A stretch of DNA of 64,000 bases from an uncultured Collinsella sp. (GCA_900767675.1 CAAFZX010000022.1:62001-126000), one strand, 5' to 3'. Shown: positions 26,430 to 35,382, counted from the first letter of the stretch. The notes: generated by a model not told the origin, from the letters alone. Numbers and translations are program-made.

Positions 26430-28463
26430 ATGTATTGCACCAAGTGCGGAGCTCAAATACCCGATGGCTCCACGTTTTGCACGAGCTGCGGAGCACGCGT
26501 GGACGGAGTTGAGGACCAGGCGGAGCCTGTGGCATTTCCGGTAGGGGATGCGCCGGCGACCGCTCCTGCGGGGCAGCACGCCCCTCAGGGTGCCTCGACT
26601 CATATGGAGGCGCAGTCTCGTTATGAGGAACCTATGGCCGAGCCGGTCGAGCCCTCTCAGCCGTTTGTTCCGACGCCGCAGTCCAAGAAGCCCAAGCACA
26701 GGGGCCGTATCGTCGCTGCCGTTATCGGCGGTGTTGCCGTTGTCGCCATTGTCGCCGCTATCGTGATCGTGCCACGTATCGGCGCGTCGTCCGAGGTAAC
26801 TTCGGGTGGCAAGGGCTACGTTGTCTGCGCATGCGAGACCAAGATTCTCCCCAAGAACAGCAAGGGCAAAAAGCTCAAGAGCTATACCGTCGAGCTGGTT
26901 CCGGTGTCCGGCAAGGGCAAGAGCTACACCATCAAAGTGGATGGCGAGGACGGCTTTGCCATGGAGGACTTTGGCGAGCTGCCCGACCAGAAGTACCAGA
27001 TGACCATCACCTCAGGCAAGGGCAAAAAGAAGAGCACGACCACCATGAAGGTCGACTATACCAAGGAAGGTTCGGACGCCCCTAAGAGCGTTGAGCTCAC
27101 GCAGTCCAAGAAGGAGGCCAAGGCCTCTGCCAAGGCAGCGGTCAAGACGGCAGATGAGCTGTTCACCGATAAGATTCTCGAGTACCAGAAGAAGTACGGC
27201 GAGGGTGAGGCTGTCGAGATTGATGATTCTTCGATGTTTGGAACACAGGGTGTTGCCTACGCTAAACTTATCGATTTTGACGGCGATGGCCAGGACGAAC
27301 TGCTGATTGAGCACTCTGACGAGCCGATTGAAAACGACAATGGCGCCACTGCTGCCAAGGTAGAGGTCTGGGCTTATCGCGATGGCGGGATCGAGAAGGT
27401 ATACGAGCCCGATACTCTGGTCTACACCATGTGTGCCGGCGTCTCGCTTCGCGTGTGCGAATACGATGGCACCTATGGATTCAAACGGTATCTGCATGAT
27501 GGGGAGACAATTAATTTCAAAGAAGTCCCTGATGGCTTTAACCAATCCCATGATGGTTACGAGTGCGAATTCAACGCCTATGACGGCAAGTCATTTAGCG
27601 CCATTGTTGGCCCTGTGTCGATTGACGATTCGAAGGTGAAAGACATCAATGAAGTGCGTGAGTTTGACGCTGAGTTGTTCAGCAGCGAGGAAGTTGTAGC
27701 AAAAAGCATCGCAACGGTGGCCACGACGCTGGAGCAGCTGAAGTCGAAGGACGATGACAGTGCGCAGGCGAGCTACGAGGCCGTCTCTGCCACGCAGGAT
27801 GTCGACTTTACGGCTGCGGTTGGCGAAGGCCCGCTGAACCCGTCCCCCGATGACACGTGTCAGATCACGGCTACGTGGACCTATCCCCAGGTGAAGGGCC
27901 AGGGTGTAGGTGTCGCCAAGTTCAACAAGGACATGGTCCAGCTCGTTGCGGACACGCTCGACGCGAGCAAGCAGGCCTCGATGGATGACGAGGACAGCCG
28001 CGTGACCATGATGTACACCGCCGAGATCGTCTCGATCGATGGCGATATTGCCTGCGTGCGCACGTTTACCGACAGCTATCAACCTCCGTATCGATCGGAG
28101 CGAGTGACAAGGTCGGCGTACTACAACCTCAAGACGGGAGAGCAGGTTTCGCTCGAGGACTCGCTTGCGCAGCACGGGCTTTCGTTTGATACCCTCAAGA
28201 GCGAGGCCAAGCAGGCAATTAAGACGGCAAAGCCGGATATGGACTCTGTGTCCGAAGACAACATCGACGATGACGATAATTACACCGAGGATCATTTCTA
28301 CTACGATGGCAAGGGCTATATCATCGTCCTCGATACTGGCGAGTTTGACTGCACGGCATGGGATACCCACGACTTGGTTGCGCACGCCTTCGACTCGAGC
28401 TATTCCTGCGGCCAGGATGTAACGCCCGAGCGAGCCAGGGCTACGTACGTACCCAATGAGTAA
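26430..28463 (+). CDS. Zinc-ribbon membrane protein with large extracytoplasmic region
   Basis: A 677-residue protein. The N-terminal zinc ribbon CTKCGAQIPDGSTFCTSCG spans residues 3-21, followed by a disordered Pro/Gln-rich stretch, one transmembrane helix (about 91-114, IVAAVIGGVAVVAIVAAIVIV), and an outer region of about 560 residues. That region contains a DFDGDGQDELLI acidic repeat-like motif near 290 and a C-terminal part resembling DUF3298/RsiV-type domains (about 490-660). The cytoplasmic zinc ribbon with an outer domain suggests an envelope sensor; no ligand is known. ATG 26430 has GGGAG upstream; the frame extends to 26328 without support. The gene at 36507 is a shorter paralogue at its N-terminus. 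Confidence 0.75.
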   Translation: MYCTKCGAQIPDGSTFCTSCGARVDGVEDQAEPVAFPVGDAPATAPAGQHAPQGASTHMEAQSRYEEPMAEPVEPSQPFVPTPQSKKPKHRGRIVAAVIGGVAVVAIVAAIVIVPRIGASSEVTSGGKGYVVCACETKILPKNSKGKKLKSYTVELVPVSGKGKSYTIKVDGEDGFAMEDFGELPDQKYQMTITSGKGKKKSTTTMKVDYTKEGSDAPKSVELTQSKKEAKASAKAAVKTADELFTDKILEYQKKYGEGEAVEIDDSSMFGTQGVAYAKLIDFDGDGQDELLIEHSDEPIENDNGATAAKVEVWAYRDGGIEKVYEPDTLVYTMCAGVSLRVCEYDGTYGFKRYLHDGETINFKEVPDGFNQSHDGYECEFNAYDGKSFSAIVGPVSIDDSKVKDINEVREFDAELFSSEEVVAKSIATVATTLEQLKSKDDDSAQASYEAVSATQDVDFTAAVGEGPLNPSPDDTCQITATWTYPQVKGQGVGVAKFNKDMVQLVADTLDASKQASMDDEDSRVTMMYTAEIVSIDGDIACVRTFTDSYQPPYRSERVTRSAYYNLKTGEQVSLEDSLAQHGLSFDTLKSEAKQAIKTAKPDMDSVSEDNIDDDDNYTEDHFYYDGKGYIIVLDTGEFDCTAWDTHDLVAHAFDSSYSCGQDVTPERARATYVPNE

Positions 28464-28489
28464 GGTGGACCGCGAGGGATAAATTGAAC

Positions 28490-28531
28490 AGTCCCCGGTG
28501 ACGCAAAACGCAGCGCCGCCGGGGACTTTTT
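28490..28531 (+). terminator. Terminator after the zinc-ribbon gene
   Basis: AGTCCCCGG (28490-28498) pairs with CCGGGGACT (28519-28527), followed by TTTTT. Confidence 0.88.
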
Positions 28532-28582
28532 GATGCAAATTGGCTCCGAAACAAGCAATCTGGGCCAGCCGCGCCACGAAAA

Positions 28583-28722
28583 GCGCCCATTTACTACGTT
28601 TGCCAGGGTTGGACCGACCATGGAGCGTTTTTAAACAATGCGTCAAAACGTTTACCTGCGGTTTTGTTAACACAAATATGGCTATGGTTGGCACCCTTGG
28701 GTTAAACGTAGTAGATGGGCGC
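28583..28722. repeat. Long inverted-repeat element (MITE-like), 140 bases
   Basis: Arms 28583-28601 and 28704-28722 are 19 bases with one G-T-compatible mismatch; A-rich and T-rich ends continue the pairing. A second weaker pairing lies inside (CCAGGGTTGG near 28603 with GGCACCCTTGG near 28690). It lies between convergent genes and contains no credible gene. I see no transposase and no clear target-site duplication. Confidence 0.6.
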
Positions 28723-28753
28723 ATTTTTTGGTGCACAGCCCAAGAAGGGATTA

Positions 28754-28990
28754 TTAGCCGCGCTGGAGGCCGAAGAGTTTGGCGTTGCGCTCGGCGACCA
28801 TCATGTTGATGTCGGCGATTTCCATCTCGCCGTCAATGTAGGGCTGGTAGGTGCCGTACGGGTCGCCTGCTCCCAAGCTGCAACTGCCGCAGTTGTCGCA
28901 GCTGCCGTTGCCGCAGCCAGCGAGCGCCAGTTTAATGATCTCCTCGCGTTCGGCGCGCGTCGTGTCTTTGATGAGCTTGCTTTTTGCCAT
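28754..28990 (-). CDS. Small cysteine-rich protein of unknown function
   Basis: A 78-residue protein with the cysteine cluster CGNGSCDNCGSC at about residues 26-37, followed by a conserved-looking QPYIDGEMEIADIN segment. Four closely spaced cysteines suggest metal or Fe-S binding. I recall similar short proteins in Clostridia and Coriobacteria with no firm function. The frame is open far upstream, but the methionine at 28990 has GGGGAA at a proper distance and the upstream codons look unlike a protein. It faces an inverted-repeat element downstream. Confidence 0.7.
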   Translation of the reverse strand: MAKSKLIKDTTRAEREEIIKLALAGCGNGSCDNCGSCSLGAGDPYGTYQPYIDGEMEIADINMMVAERNAKLFGLQRG

Positions 28991-29127
28991 GACGTTCCCC
29001 GATTCGCTTGTGACCGTCGGCCGCGCATGTCTTGTAGATACCGGCGGGCTTTGCCCATCATAGGCTTTTGCGCGGGTAGAATGCATGGATAACTTGATGC
29101 TTACGGGCGACGGAAAGGAAACGTTGC

Positions 29128-30084
29128 ATGGACCAGGATAAGACGACCGTAATGGGTGGCTACGGCTCCCCGCGGACGGGCAATGGCGCCGATGAGACCC
29201 GCGTCGTGCCGAATCCCGGCTACGCTGCCCCCGATACGACGCAGGCGTCGGCCGATCCCACGCGCGTTGTGAATTACGGAAACGCAGCGCAGGACCCGTA
29301 TGGTGCCTCGTCGCAGAGCCCCTACGGCAACGCGGCGGCAGACCCTTATGATGACCTGCTGCAAAATCCCATTCCGCAACCTCAGCAGACGACCTATATG
29401 CCGCGCACGGCACAGCCGCGCCACGAGTCGCGCGACCGATATGCGCGTGAGCCGTATCGTGAGTATCCCAAGTCCATCCCTCAGTATGGCGAGGACGAGG
29501 AGAAGAAGCCTTCGCGTTCGTCGAGCGTGATCAAGAAAATCCTGATCGTGCTGGCGGTATTCTTTGCCCTGTCGGTTGTGTTTGCCATCGTGTCGGGCAT
29601 GCTCAACAAGCGGGGCGCCACGACTGATACCACGGCCGAGCAGACCGAGACTACCCAGTCCGGCACCGTCGACCTGAGCGATATCCCGGGTCAGTACTGG
29701 TCCAACGCCAAGAAGCTCCTCAAGTCGCGCGGCGCCGATCTTTCGAACGCCGTAATTCTGACCGACGACGGCTCGACGCCCGTTGTCGATGCCAACTGGG
29801 TCGTGACGTCTGCCTACTATAACGACAACGGCAACCTCGAGATTCAGCTCACGCGCAAGGACGGCTCGTCGGGCAACGCGTCCGGCGACCAGGGCGGCGC
29901 GGACAGCTCGAGCTCCAACACGCTGGAGGACCTGAGCAACAAGGCGCAGGAGCTTGGGGATAAGGCCCAAGAGCTGGGTGACACGGCTCAGAATCTCGGC
30001 GATACCGCACAGAACCTGGGCGATATGGCAACGAACGCCTGGGATGCCCTGCAAAATGGCATTTCGGGCGCGCAGGGAAACTAG
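29128..30084 (+). CDS. Single-pass membrane protein with disordered cytoplasmic N-terminus and PASTA-like outer domain
   Basis: A 318-residue protein. Residues 1-130 are Pro/Gln/Tyr-rich and low in complexity, with repeated GNAAxDPYG-like units. One transmembrane helix lies at about 135-157. After it, DIPGQYWSNAKKLLKSRGADL is reminiscent of a PASTA-type fold (about 190-260), and the C-terminus has imperfect heptad repeats KAQELGD/TAQNLGD (about 270-305), likely helical. A -10-like TAGAAT lies at 29077-29082, and GGAAAGGA is the ribosome site. Function unknown; a cell-wall or division role is possible by analogy with PASTA proteins. Confidence 0.7.
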   Translation: MDQDKTTVMGGYGSPRTGNGADETRVVPNPGYAAPDTTQASADPTRVVNYGNAAQDPYGASSQSPYGNAAADPYDDLLQNPIPQPQQTTYMPRTAQPRHESRDRYAREPYREYPKSIPQYGEDEEKKPSRSSSVIKKILIVLAVFFALSVVFAIVSGMLNKRGATTDTTAEQTETTQSGTVDLSDIPGQYWSNAKKLLKSRGADLSNAVILTDDGSTPVVDANWVVTSAYYNDNGNLEIQLTRKDGSSGNASGDQGGADSSSSNTLEDLSNKAQELGDKAQELGDTAQNLGDTAQNLGDMATNAWDALQNGISGAQGN

Positions 30085-30115
30085 CGGTCGAGCGGCTAGA
30101 GCCTTAGCGGTGCAA

Positions 30116-30187
30116 ACAAAAACGGGGCGCAGGATCGCGTGACCGGGCGCGTAGGCGCGTTGGTCGGCGGTCCTGCGTCCCGTTTTG
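30116..30187. terminator. Bidirectional terminator
   Basis: CAAAAACGGGGCGCAGGA at the left pairs with TCCTGCGTCCCGTTTTG at the right around a GC-rich loop of about 36 bases; it serves the two convergent genes. Confidence 0.75.
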
Positions 30188-30194
30188 TTGTTGA

Positions 30195-31376
30195 TTACAG
30201 CTGTTCGGCCGGACGGTCGGGCGAGCTGAAGCCCGAGTCAAATGTGACGACGCACGAGACATCGGGCCGGCGCTCGTGCACGATGCGCGTGACGAGCTCC
30301 AGCAGCTCCTCGTCGGATATGTCAAAGCCGTCGGGACGCACCAGGTCAAACGAAACGAACCCGTCGTGCTCGTGCAGGTCGTGGATGGAGAGCGCGGGGT
30401 CGATTTGCATGATGCCGCGCTTGACCCAGCCGCGCAGGTCGTCGCCAGTGGTGGCGATGGGGTCGCAGTGTAGCGTGATGTCGATGCCCATCTGCCGTTT
30501 GATATCGTGCTCGATGGTGTCTAGGATCTCGTGGTGCTCAAAGGCATCGCCCTCGCCGGGCATTTCCACGTGTGCGCTGGCAAACTGGCGGCCGGGGCCG
30601 TAGTCGTGCACCATGAGGTCGTGCGTGCCCAAGACCTGGGGGTACGACATGATCTTGTCGCGGATTGCCTGGACGAGCTTGGGGTCGGGCGCTTGCCCCA
30701 ACAGCGGGCTGATGGCGTCGCGCACCAGGCCCATGCCGCTGATGCAGATGAAGATGCCCACGCCCAGGCCTGCCCAGCCATCGAGGTCAAAGCCGGTCGT
30801 CTGCGAAATAAGCGCTGCGGCCAGGACCGAGGCCGAGGCAATGACGTCGTTTTTGGAATCCTGCGCCGTGGCGATAAGCGTCTCGGAATCGATGCGGTTG
30901 CCCAGCGTGCGGTTGAATGCCGCCATCCAAAACTTGACGAGCATGGACAGGACAAGGGCTGCTATGGAGAGCGCCGAATACGCGGTGGGGGAGGGCTTGA
31001 TGATCTTGGCGACCGACTCCAAGATCAGGTTGATGCCGACGGCGCAAACGAGAACGGCGACAAACAGCCCCGCTAGGTACTCGTAGCGGCCGTGGCCATA
31101 GGGGTGTCCCTCGTCGGCCGGGCGGCTGGCAAGGCGGAATCCGAGCAAGCTCACGATGTTGCTCGAGGCGTCGGAAAGGTTGTTGAAGGCATCGGCGATA
31201 AGCGAGACGGAGCCTGCGAGCAGACCGGCTATGCCCTTGGCCAGGCACAGCGCGATGTTGAGGCCGATGCAGATGAGGCTTGCGGCAAAACCCGCATTGG
31301 TGCGGCAGGAGGTATCGACCGGCTCGCTTTCGCTGCCGGGAACAAGCGTATATACCAGCCGATTTACAAATAGCAT
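30195..31376 (-). CDS. Cation diffusion facilitator (CDF) metal transporter with C-terminal extension
   Basis: About 393 residues. Metal-site motifs of the CDF family are present: DAFNNLSDASSN in helix 2, HPYGHGRYEY in the cytoplasmic loop, and a paired site in helix 5. The cytoplasmic ferredoxin-like domain (about 210-290) carries TIEHDIKRQMGIDITLHCDP. A further domain of about 75 residues, rich in acidic residues and ending in SFDLVRPDGF..., extends past the usual CDF end. It probably exports Zn, Mn or Fe. The start is uncertain: ATG 31376 has GAGGA 8 bases upstream; ATG 31397 gives 400 residues but no good ribosome site. The open frame continues much further upstream without support. Confidence 0.88.
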   Translation of the reverse strand: MLFVNRLVYTLVPGSESEPVDTSCRTNAGFAASLICIGLNIALCLAKGIAGLLAGSVSLIADAFNNLSDASSNIVSLLGFRLASRPADEGHPYGHGRYEYLAGLFVAVLVCAVGINLILESVAKIIKPSPTAYSALSIAALVLSMLVKFWMAAFNRTLGNRIDSETLIATAQDSKNDVIASASVLAAALISQTTGFDLDGWAGLGVGIFICISGMGLVRDAISPLLGQAPDPKLVQAIRDKIMSYPQVLGTHDLMVHDYGPGRQFASAHVEMPGEGDAFEHHEILDTIEHDIKRQMGIDITLHCDPIATTGDDLRGWVKRGIMQIDPALSIHDLHEHDGFVSFDLVRPDGFDISDEELLELVTRIVHERRPDVSCVVTFDSGFSSPDRPAEQL

Positions 31377-31637
31377 AACGATCGTCCTCACAATCATGTT
31401 TAAGGGGATAGTGTAGCTCGCGCGGACGCAACGTGTACCGATGCTCAGAAAATGCAGCAATGGTCTGCTGGCGCTAACGGGCGCGAGGCGGAGGGGAACG
31501 ACTGCCCGCGCGCATTCGAGTTCACTGCGCCTCCCCGTCCGACCGAGTGCTCCATTTTGGGCCACATGGGTATGGGCACGCGCCGATTTGCTCGACATAC
31601 TTAATGTCGACAGCCCTGTGCAAAGGAGGACGTTTCC

Positions 31638-32972
31638 ATGGACGAGATGTTTGCCATTAAATGCCAAAACTGCGGCGGCCCCATGTATTCGCACCAGGCA
31701 AAGCGCAGCTTTGAGTGCGCTTATTGCGAAACGGTTATTCCGTGGCAAGCGGACGCCGGGGAGCCCAAGAGCGCCCTGGGTATCCGTCATACGCCGTTGA
31801 CGGTGGTTGACGGGCTGCTCAAGCTCACGCACGTCTCGCAGCTCGAGCGCCCAGAGGACCCGGACTGGTATTTCTTTAATTCGTACTGGCGCAATCAGTC
31901 GGTTCTGGAGCATCTGCTGTGGGAAGATCGCGGAACGGCGCAGGAGTTCCAAGAGGCGACGCACGTGAGCATTCCCTGCCCCTTCTGCGGCGCGTCCTTT
32001 GAGGGCGAGTCGACTCAGCGCGTGTTTGAGTGCCCGTCCTGCGGCAACAAAATCGGTATGGCTGACCTTCTCAAGCCCGGTGCGTTTAGTAAGCGCCTGA
32101 CCTTGGGCGTGGGTGCCGAATACGTTCCCGAACAGGGCGTCCCCTGTGAGATATCGCCGCAGCAGGCACGTGCCAACGCGCTGCAGCTGGTGCGTCAGTA
32201 CCCGGAGGCCTTTGCCGGGCACGACGTGGAAGACGCGATCCAAAATGACATGATGCTCTTCTATTTCCCCATGGCGCTGGCGGACCTGCGCATGATGGCA
32301 TCCTTCCCGGGCAAGGGCCTGAGCAAGGAGACCTTGGTGTACTACGAGGTGCTCGACTGGGCGTATCCGCGGGCAAACTACCTGGACGTTCGTCTTATGG
32401 GCATTTTGGAGCCGTGGGACTTTGCCAAGGTTGGGCCGTTTGATCCCGCTATGCAGGAAGGTGACTTCCGCGTCGTTTCTGTCGATGCGTCCACCAAGGA
32501 CCAGGTGGTTATTGATAAGCTGGCGCTCGATATTGCCGGCAACGATGCCGAGGCGATCCTGGGGCTCAATAAAAAGAGCATCCGCACGTGGGCGCGCAAG
32601 GCCCGCAAGCATAAGGACGGCCTGGTGATGGTGCCGGTCTACTTTGTCGATCGTCCGGCGACGGACAGCCGCGATGGCGAGCAGGTGCGCATTGCTGTAA
32701 ATGGCCAGACGGGTCGCGCGGCAGCGGTGGTGTTTAGCGACAAGCACGAGACCCATGTGGTGGCACCGCTCAATCCGAATGTGGTGCTGTCGAGCGAAAG
32801 CACCGTGCACGCCACGCCCATCGAGGTCAAATACGTTAAATCGCCGTTCCTATACCAGATCGTACGCCGCGGAGGCGGTGAGCAGCCGCGGCAGGTGGCA
32901 GCGGCGGAGGGTTCCTACCGAGAGGAGAAGCCCAAACGCAAGGGCCTGTTCGGCGCGATTTTTGGGAAGTAG
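31638..32972 (+). CDS. Protein with two zinc-ribbon pairs, function unknown
   Basis: A 444-residue soluble protein. CQNCGG...FECAYCE at about residues 9-35 and CPFCGASFEG...FECPSCGN at about 116-140 are two treble-clef or TFIIB-type zinc ribbons. The middle and C-terminal regions show no motif I recognise; the C-terminus ends in a basic KPKRKGLFGAIFGK that might contact membrane or nucleic acid. No transmembrane helix. The ribosome site AAGGAGGACG is strong. Upstream, CGACAT-ACTTA-ATGTCG at 31593-31609 is a small palindrome that could be an operator. It may belong with the other zinc-ribbon envelope proteins in this region. Confidence 0.7.
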   Translation: MDEMFAIKCQNCGGPMYSHQAKRSFECAYCETVIPWQADAGEPKSALGIRHTPLTVVDGLLKLTHVSQLERPEDPDWYFFNSYWRNQSVLEHLLWEDRGTAQEFQEATHVSIPCPFCGASFEGESTQRVFECPSCGNKIGMADLLKPGAFSKRLTLGVGAEYVPEQGVPCEISPQQARANALQLVRQYPEAFAGHDVEDAIQNDMMLFYFPMALADLRMMASFPGKGLSKETLVYYEVLDWAYPRANYLDVRLMGILEPWDFAKVGPFDPAMQEGDFRVVSVDASTKDQVVIDKLALDIAGNDAEAILGLNKKSIRTWARKARKHKDGLVMVPVYFVDRPATDSRDGEQVRIAVNGQTGRAAAVVFSDKHETHVVAPLNPNVVLSSESTVHATPIEVKYVKSPFLYQIVRRGGGEQPRQVAAAEGSYREEKPKRKGLFGAIFGK

Positions 32973-33088
32973 GGGAGCGGTGCCGGGGTGTCGGGCCGCA
33001 TCGCAAGGTCATGAGACGAATTTAAGACTGCTGGGAACGTGCTACCATTGCCGATAGCCTTAATCTTGTAAGAAGCGGAGGCTAGATT

Positions 33089-33556
33089 ATGGGTTTTGCG
33101 GATCAGCAGCTTCAGCTTCAGGTACCGTATTCTCCTGACGACACGTTTAATGCCTTAAAGACAGCTATGGAAAAGCTGCCTAAAGTAAAAGTTGATAGCG
33201 CATCGCCCACAACAAGAACAATTGCAGCCGAGATTGGTATGAGCCTTTGGTCCTGGGGCGAAAATATCAGTATTTCGGTTGTTCCAGTTGAAGGCGGATC
33301 TGACGTTACTGTCAACTCGTCATCTAAGGTCAGGACAAACGTAATAAACGGGGGCAAAAATGCAAAGAATATTGCCAAGATAGTCGATGCCCTATCGAAG
33401 GAGCTCGAGCGGTATCCACAGGTTTCAAAGACTATCGAGACGCTGGCGGATAGTGGTGATGTAGTTGCAAGGCTTGAGAGACTTGCAGTGCTGCGTGATA
33501 GTGGAGTACTTACCGAGGAAGAGTTTGCTGCAGAAAAGGCAAAAATCCTTTCGTAA
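33089..33556 (+). CDS. SHOCT-domain protein
   Basis: 155 residues. The C-terminal 30 residues (VARLERLAVLRDSGVLTEEEFAAEKAKIL) are a clear SHOCT domain, a short oligomerisation module. The N-terminal 110 residues look like a beta-rich domain with no motif I recognise. The codons are notably less GC-rich than those of flanking genes, and a hicAB pair follows, so this patch was probably acquired. Start ATG with GAAGCGGAGG upstream. Confidence 0.75.
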   Translation: MGFADQQLQLQVPYSPDDTFNALKTAMEKLPKVKVDSASPTTRTIAAEIGMSLWSWGENISISVVPVEGGSDVTVNSSSKVRTNVINGGKNAKNIAKIVDALSKELERYPQVSKTIETLADSGDVVARLERLAVLRDSGVLTEEEFAAEKAKILS

Positions 33557-33650
33557 TTAGACACGATGGTTGGATTTGCATTCTGTTATTGAACTTGTTT
33601 ATACCAGGCTGAAAACATCGTGTGTAATAAAAGTGCGCAGTAGTCTCGTC

Positions 33651-34103
33651 TTATACAGCAATAGGGACCTCTTTCGGGCGCCCTGCCTTTGGTGCGTCGG
33701 CGAGTCGTGCCTCGATGGAAGCTTTGGACACCATGCGCTTGGTGCCGTCCTTCCATGAATCCAACATTCCTGCATTTATCAGTTGCGATACCCGTGCTGA
33801 GCTAACACCGAGCATGCGCGCGGCATCCGCTGCGGTGACGGCGGGGATGTCGCCGAGCTCGCGGCTGACGGCCACGGCGATAATCTTGCCGCCGTGTTGT
33901 GGCTGGTGTCCAAAGTCCGGCGCGGGAAGATCGACGCCGCCCATAAGGTGATCGTCGACCATACATGCGAGAAAATCGGCGGCGCTTTCGACGGCGTCGT
34001 TTAGATCGGAGCCAAACGTTCCTCCTCCGCCCAGCGAGCCACATGGCACGGCATCGACCATACCGTCCGAATCAAAGAACTCAAATTCCCATACGTAAAC
34101 CAT
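33651..34103 (-). CDS. hicB: HicB-like antitoxin with C-terminal helix-turn-helix
   Basis: 150 residues. The N-terminus (VWEFEFFDSDGMVDAVPCGSL then DLNDAVESAADFLA) has the partially degraded RNase-H-like fold of HicB, and residues about 88-135 (VTAADAARMLGVSSARVSQLINAG) form a MerR/XRE-like helix-turn-helix for autoregulation. It lies 45 bases after hicA in the same direction. HicB blocks the HicA RNase and represses the operon. Only the combination of order, size and fold supports the symbol. Confidence 0.75.
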   Translation of the reverse strand: MVYVWEFEFFDSDGMVDAVPCGSLGGGGTFGSDLNDAVESAADFLACMVDDHLMGGVDLPAPDFGHQPQHGGKIIAVAVSRELGDIPAVTAADAARMLGVSSARVSQLINAGMLDSWKDGTKRMVSKASIEARLADAPKAGRPKEVPIAV

Positions 34104-34148
34104 GCAAGACCTCCTCTAAAAAGCGATGCGAAATGTGATGAGGATGAG

Positions 34149-34319
34149 CTATCGAAGCCCTGCCTGCCTTAGGATTCTTTTGGCAATTTGATCCTCAATC
34201 TCTCGGTGGCGTTTCACGAGCACGAGTTTATCTCCTTTGACGAACTTCTCGTGATTAGTGCCTCCTTTCGAGATGAAGCCGGCTTCTTCGAGGATACGGA
34301 TCAATTCGCGTCTCTGCAT
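34149..34319 (-). CDS. hicA: HicA-like mRNA interferase toxin
   Basis: 56 residues from ATG 34319, which has AGAGG five bases upstream; a TTG at 34334 opens a slightly longer frame. The double-stranded-RNA-binding-like HicA fold is seen in LIRILEEAGFISKGGTNHEKF with the catalytic His in TNHEKF, followed by VKRHREIEDQIAKRILRQAG. It cleaves mRNA when its antitoxin is lost. Low GC relative to flanks. Confidence 0.85.
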   Translation of the reverse strand: MQRRELIRILEEAGFISKGGTNHEKFVKGDKLVLVKRHREIEDQIAKRILRQAGLR

Positions 34320-34353
34320 CTCAGCCTCTTTCAATAACTATATATTAGCACTT

Positions 34354-34370
34354 CCTAAGGGTTTTTTAGG
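34354..34370. promoter_or_regulatory. Candidate hicAB operator
   Basis: CCTAA and TTAGG flank a 7-base spacer, 35 bases upstream of the hicA start, beside AT-rich TATATATTAG that could be the -10 region. HicB helix-turn-helix proteins usually bind such palindromes. Confidence 0.35.
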
Positions 34371-34641
34371 CTTAAATCTTAGCTATTGCTAATCCTTTGT
34401 TTTGCGGCGCCATCCTTGGATAACGGCTTAAATTCCTTGTTGTATTAGTCTATTTGCTCGTGCGGACACGATTTGGTGCTCTGCGCACGACCGCGAAAAG
34501 GGTCAACAGGATCAAGGACCGCAGTGTTTTTCTGCGCAACAGGCTGTTGACCGCCTGCACCTTCAGCCTCAGCAGCCGTGCGAAGGCCCAGGAATTCGTC
34601 AATGTGCTCAATATGGTGATGTGACCGGGCGCCTTCGAACA
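34371..34641. other. Intergenic stretch, possibly a gene remnant
   Basis: No supported gene. On the minus strand a frame ending at 34445 has protein-like composition over its last 50 codons (HIDEFLGLRTAAEAEGAGGQ) but no ribosome site or credible beginning, so it may be the decayed tail of a lost gene. Confidence 0.3.
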
Positions 34642-34682
34642 CAAAAACCGGGATGCAAGGAGTCGCACCTTGCATCCCGGCT
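34642..34682 (-). terminator. Terminator after the first lipoprotein
   Basis: On the minus strand CCGGGATGCAAGG pairs with CCTTGCATCCCGG around a 7-base loop, followed by TTTTTGTG. A perfect 13-bp stem. Confidence 0.92.
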
Positions 34683-34717
34683 GAGCTAAAACGGCGCTGC
34701 TGCATGCCGTTGGAGCT

Positions 34718-35311
34718 TTAGCGCTTGATCTCGATGTCGTCGAGCTTAACATCCATGGCCTCGGTCTTGGCCTTGGCGATATCATCGGCAAACTCCAGTG
34801 ACTTCATCATGGTCTCGACGGCGTCCTTGTGCTCCTCGACATTGTCGATACGCACGTACGCACTGCCGCCGTCAACGTCAGTGAAGTACTCGGTCGTCAC
34901 GCCGCCCGAGTGCGTAAAGTAGGCGCTGCGCCAGGTCTTGCCGTTGTACTTAACGGGATCGCTCTCGGTCCATCCGGAGTTGGCCTTCCACTTTGCCTCG
35001 TAATCGAACAACTCGTCGGCGTTCTTGTCAGAGTCGAAGACGGGGATGAAGCGGTCGCTGGCGTGCTCGCTCTCGGTGAACTTAAACTGGGCCCTGTCGG
35101 CGGTATCGCCTGCGACGTCCGTGATTTCGACGCCCTCGGGGACTTCGACTTTAAACCAAATGAAGTCGGTCCTCATATCCACGGCTGGTTTTTCTGCTCC
35201 GCCGCCACCGCCACTTCCGGTAGCGCCGCCGCTGCCACCGCAGCCCACCAGGGCAACTGCGGCAAAGAGACTGATGCAGAGGGTGAGAATCGCAAAGGCC
35301 TTCTTTTTCAT
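34718..35311 (-). CDS. Putative lipoprotein, paralogue A
   Basis: 197 residues. The lipoprotein signal peptide ends in LVGC (Cys at about residue 24), followed by a Gly/Ser linker and a domain with DFIWFKVEVPEGVEITD and a terminal DVKLDDIEIKR. It shares its signal, its DFIWFKVE motif, the DRFIPV motif and its C-terminus with the next gene, so the two arose by tandem duplication. Extracytoplasmic; function unknown. Own terminator and an upstream 20-base motif shared with the paralogue suggest separate transcripts. Confidence 0.82.
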   Translation of the reverse strand: MKKKAFAILTLCISLFAAVALVGCGGSGGATGSGGGGGAEKPAVDMRTDFIWFKVEVPEGVEITDVAGDTADRAQFKFTESEHASDRFIPVFDSDKNADELFDYEAKWKANSGWTESDPVKYNGKTWRSAYFTHSGGVTTEYFTDVDGGSAYVRIDNVEEHKDAVETMMKSLEFADDIAKAKTEAMDVKLDDIEIKR

Positions 35312-35382
35312 GGTCGTGTCCTCCTCGATCTGTAACCGCCCATGGATTACCTGCCTTTACTGTACGCGCGAGTGGCTCGTTC

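Noticed and set aside
34445..34705. 86-codon frame on the minus strand upstream of hicA
   Set aside because: Its beginning overlaps the lipoprotein terminator and no ribosome site is present; only the last 50 codons look protein-like, so it is noted as a possible remnant only.
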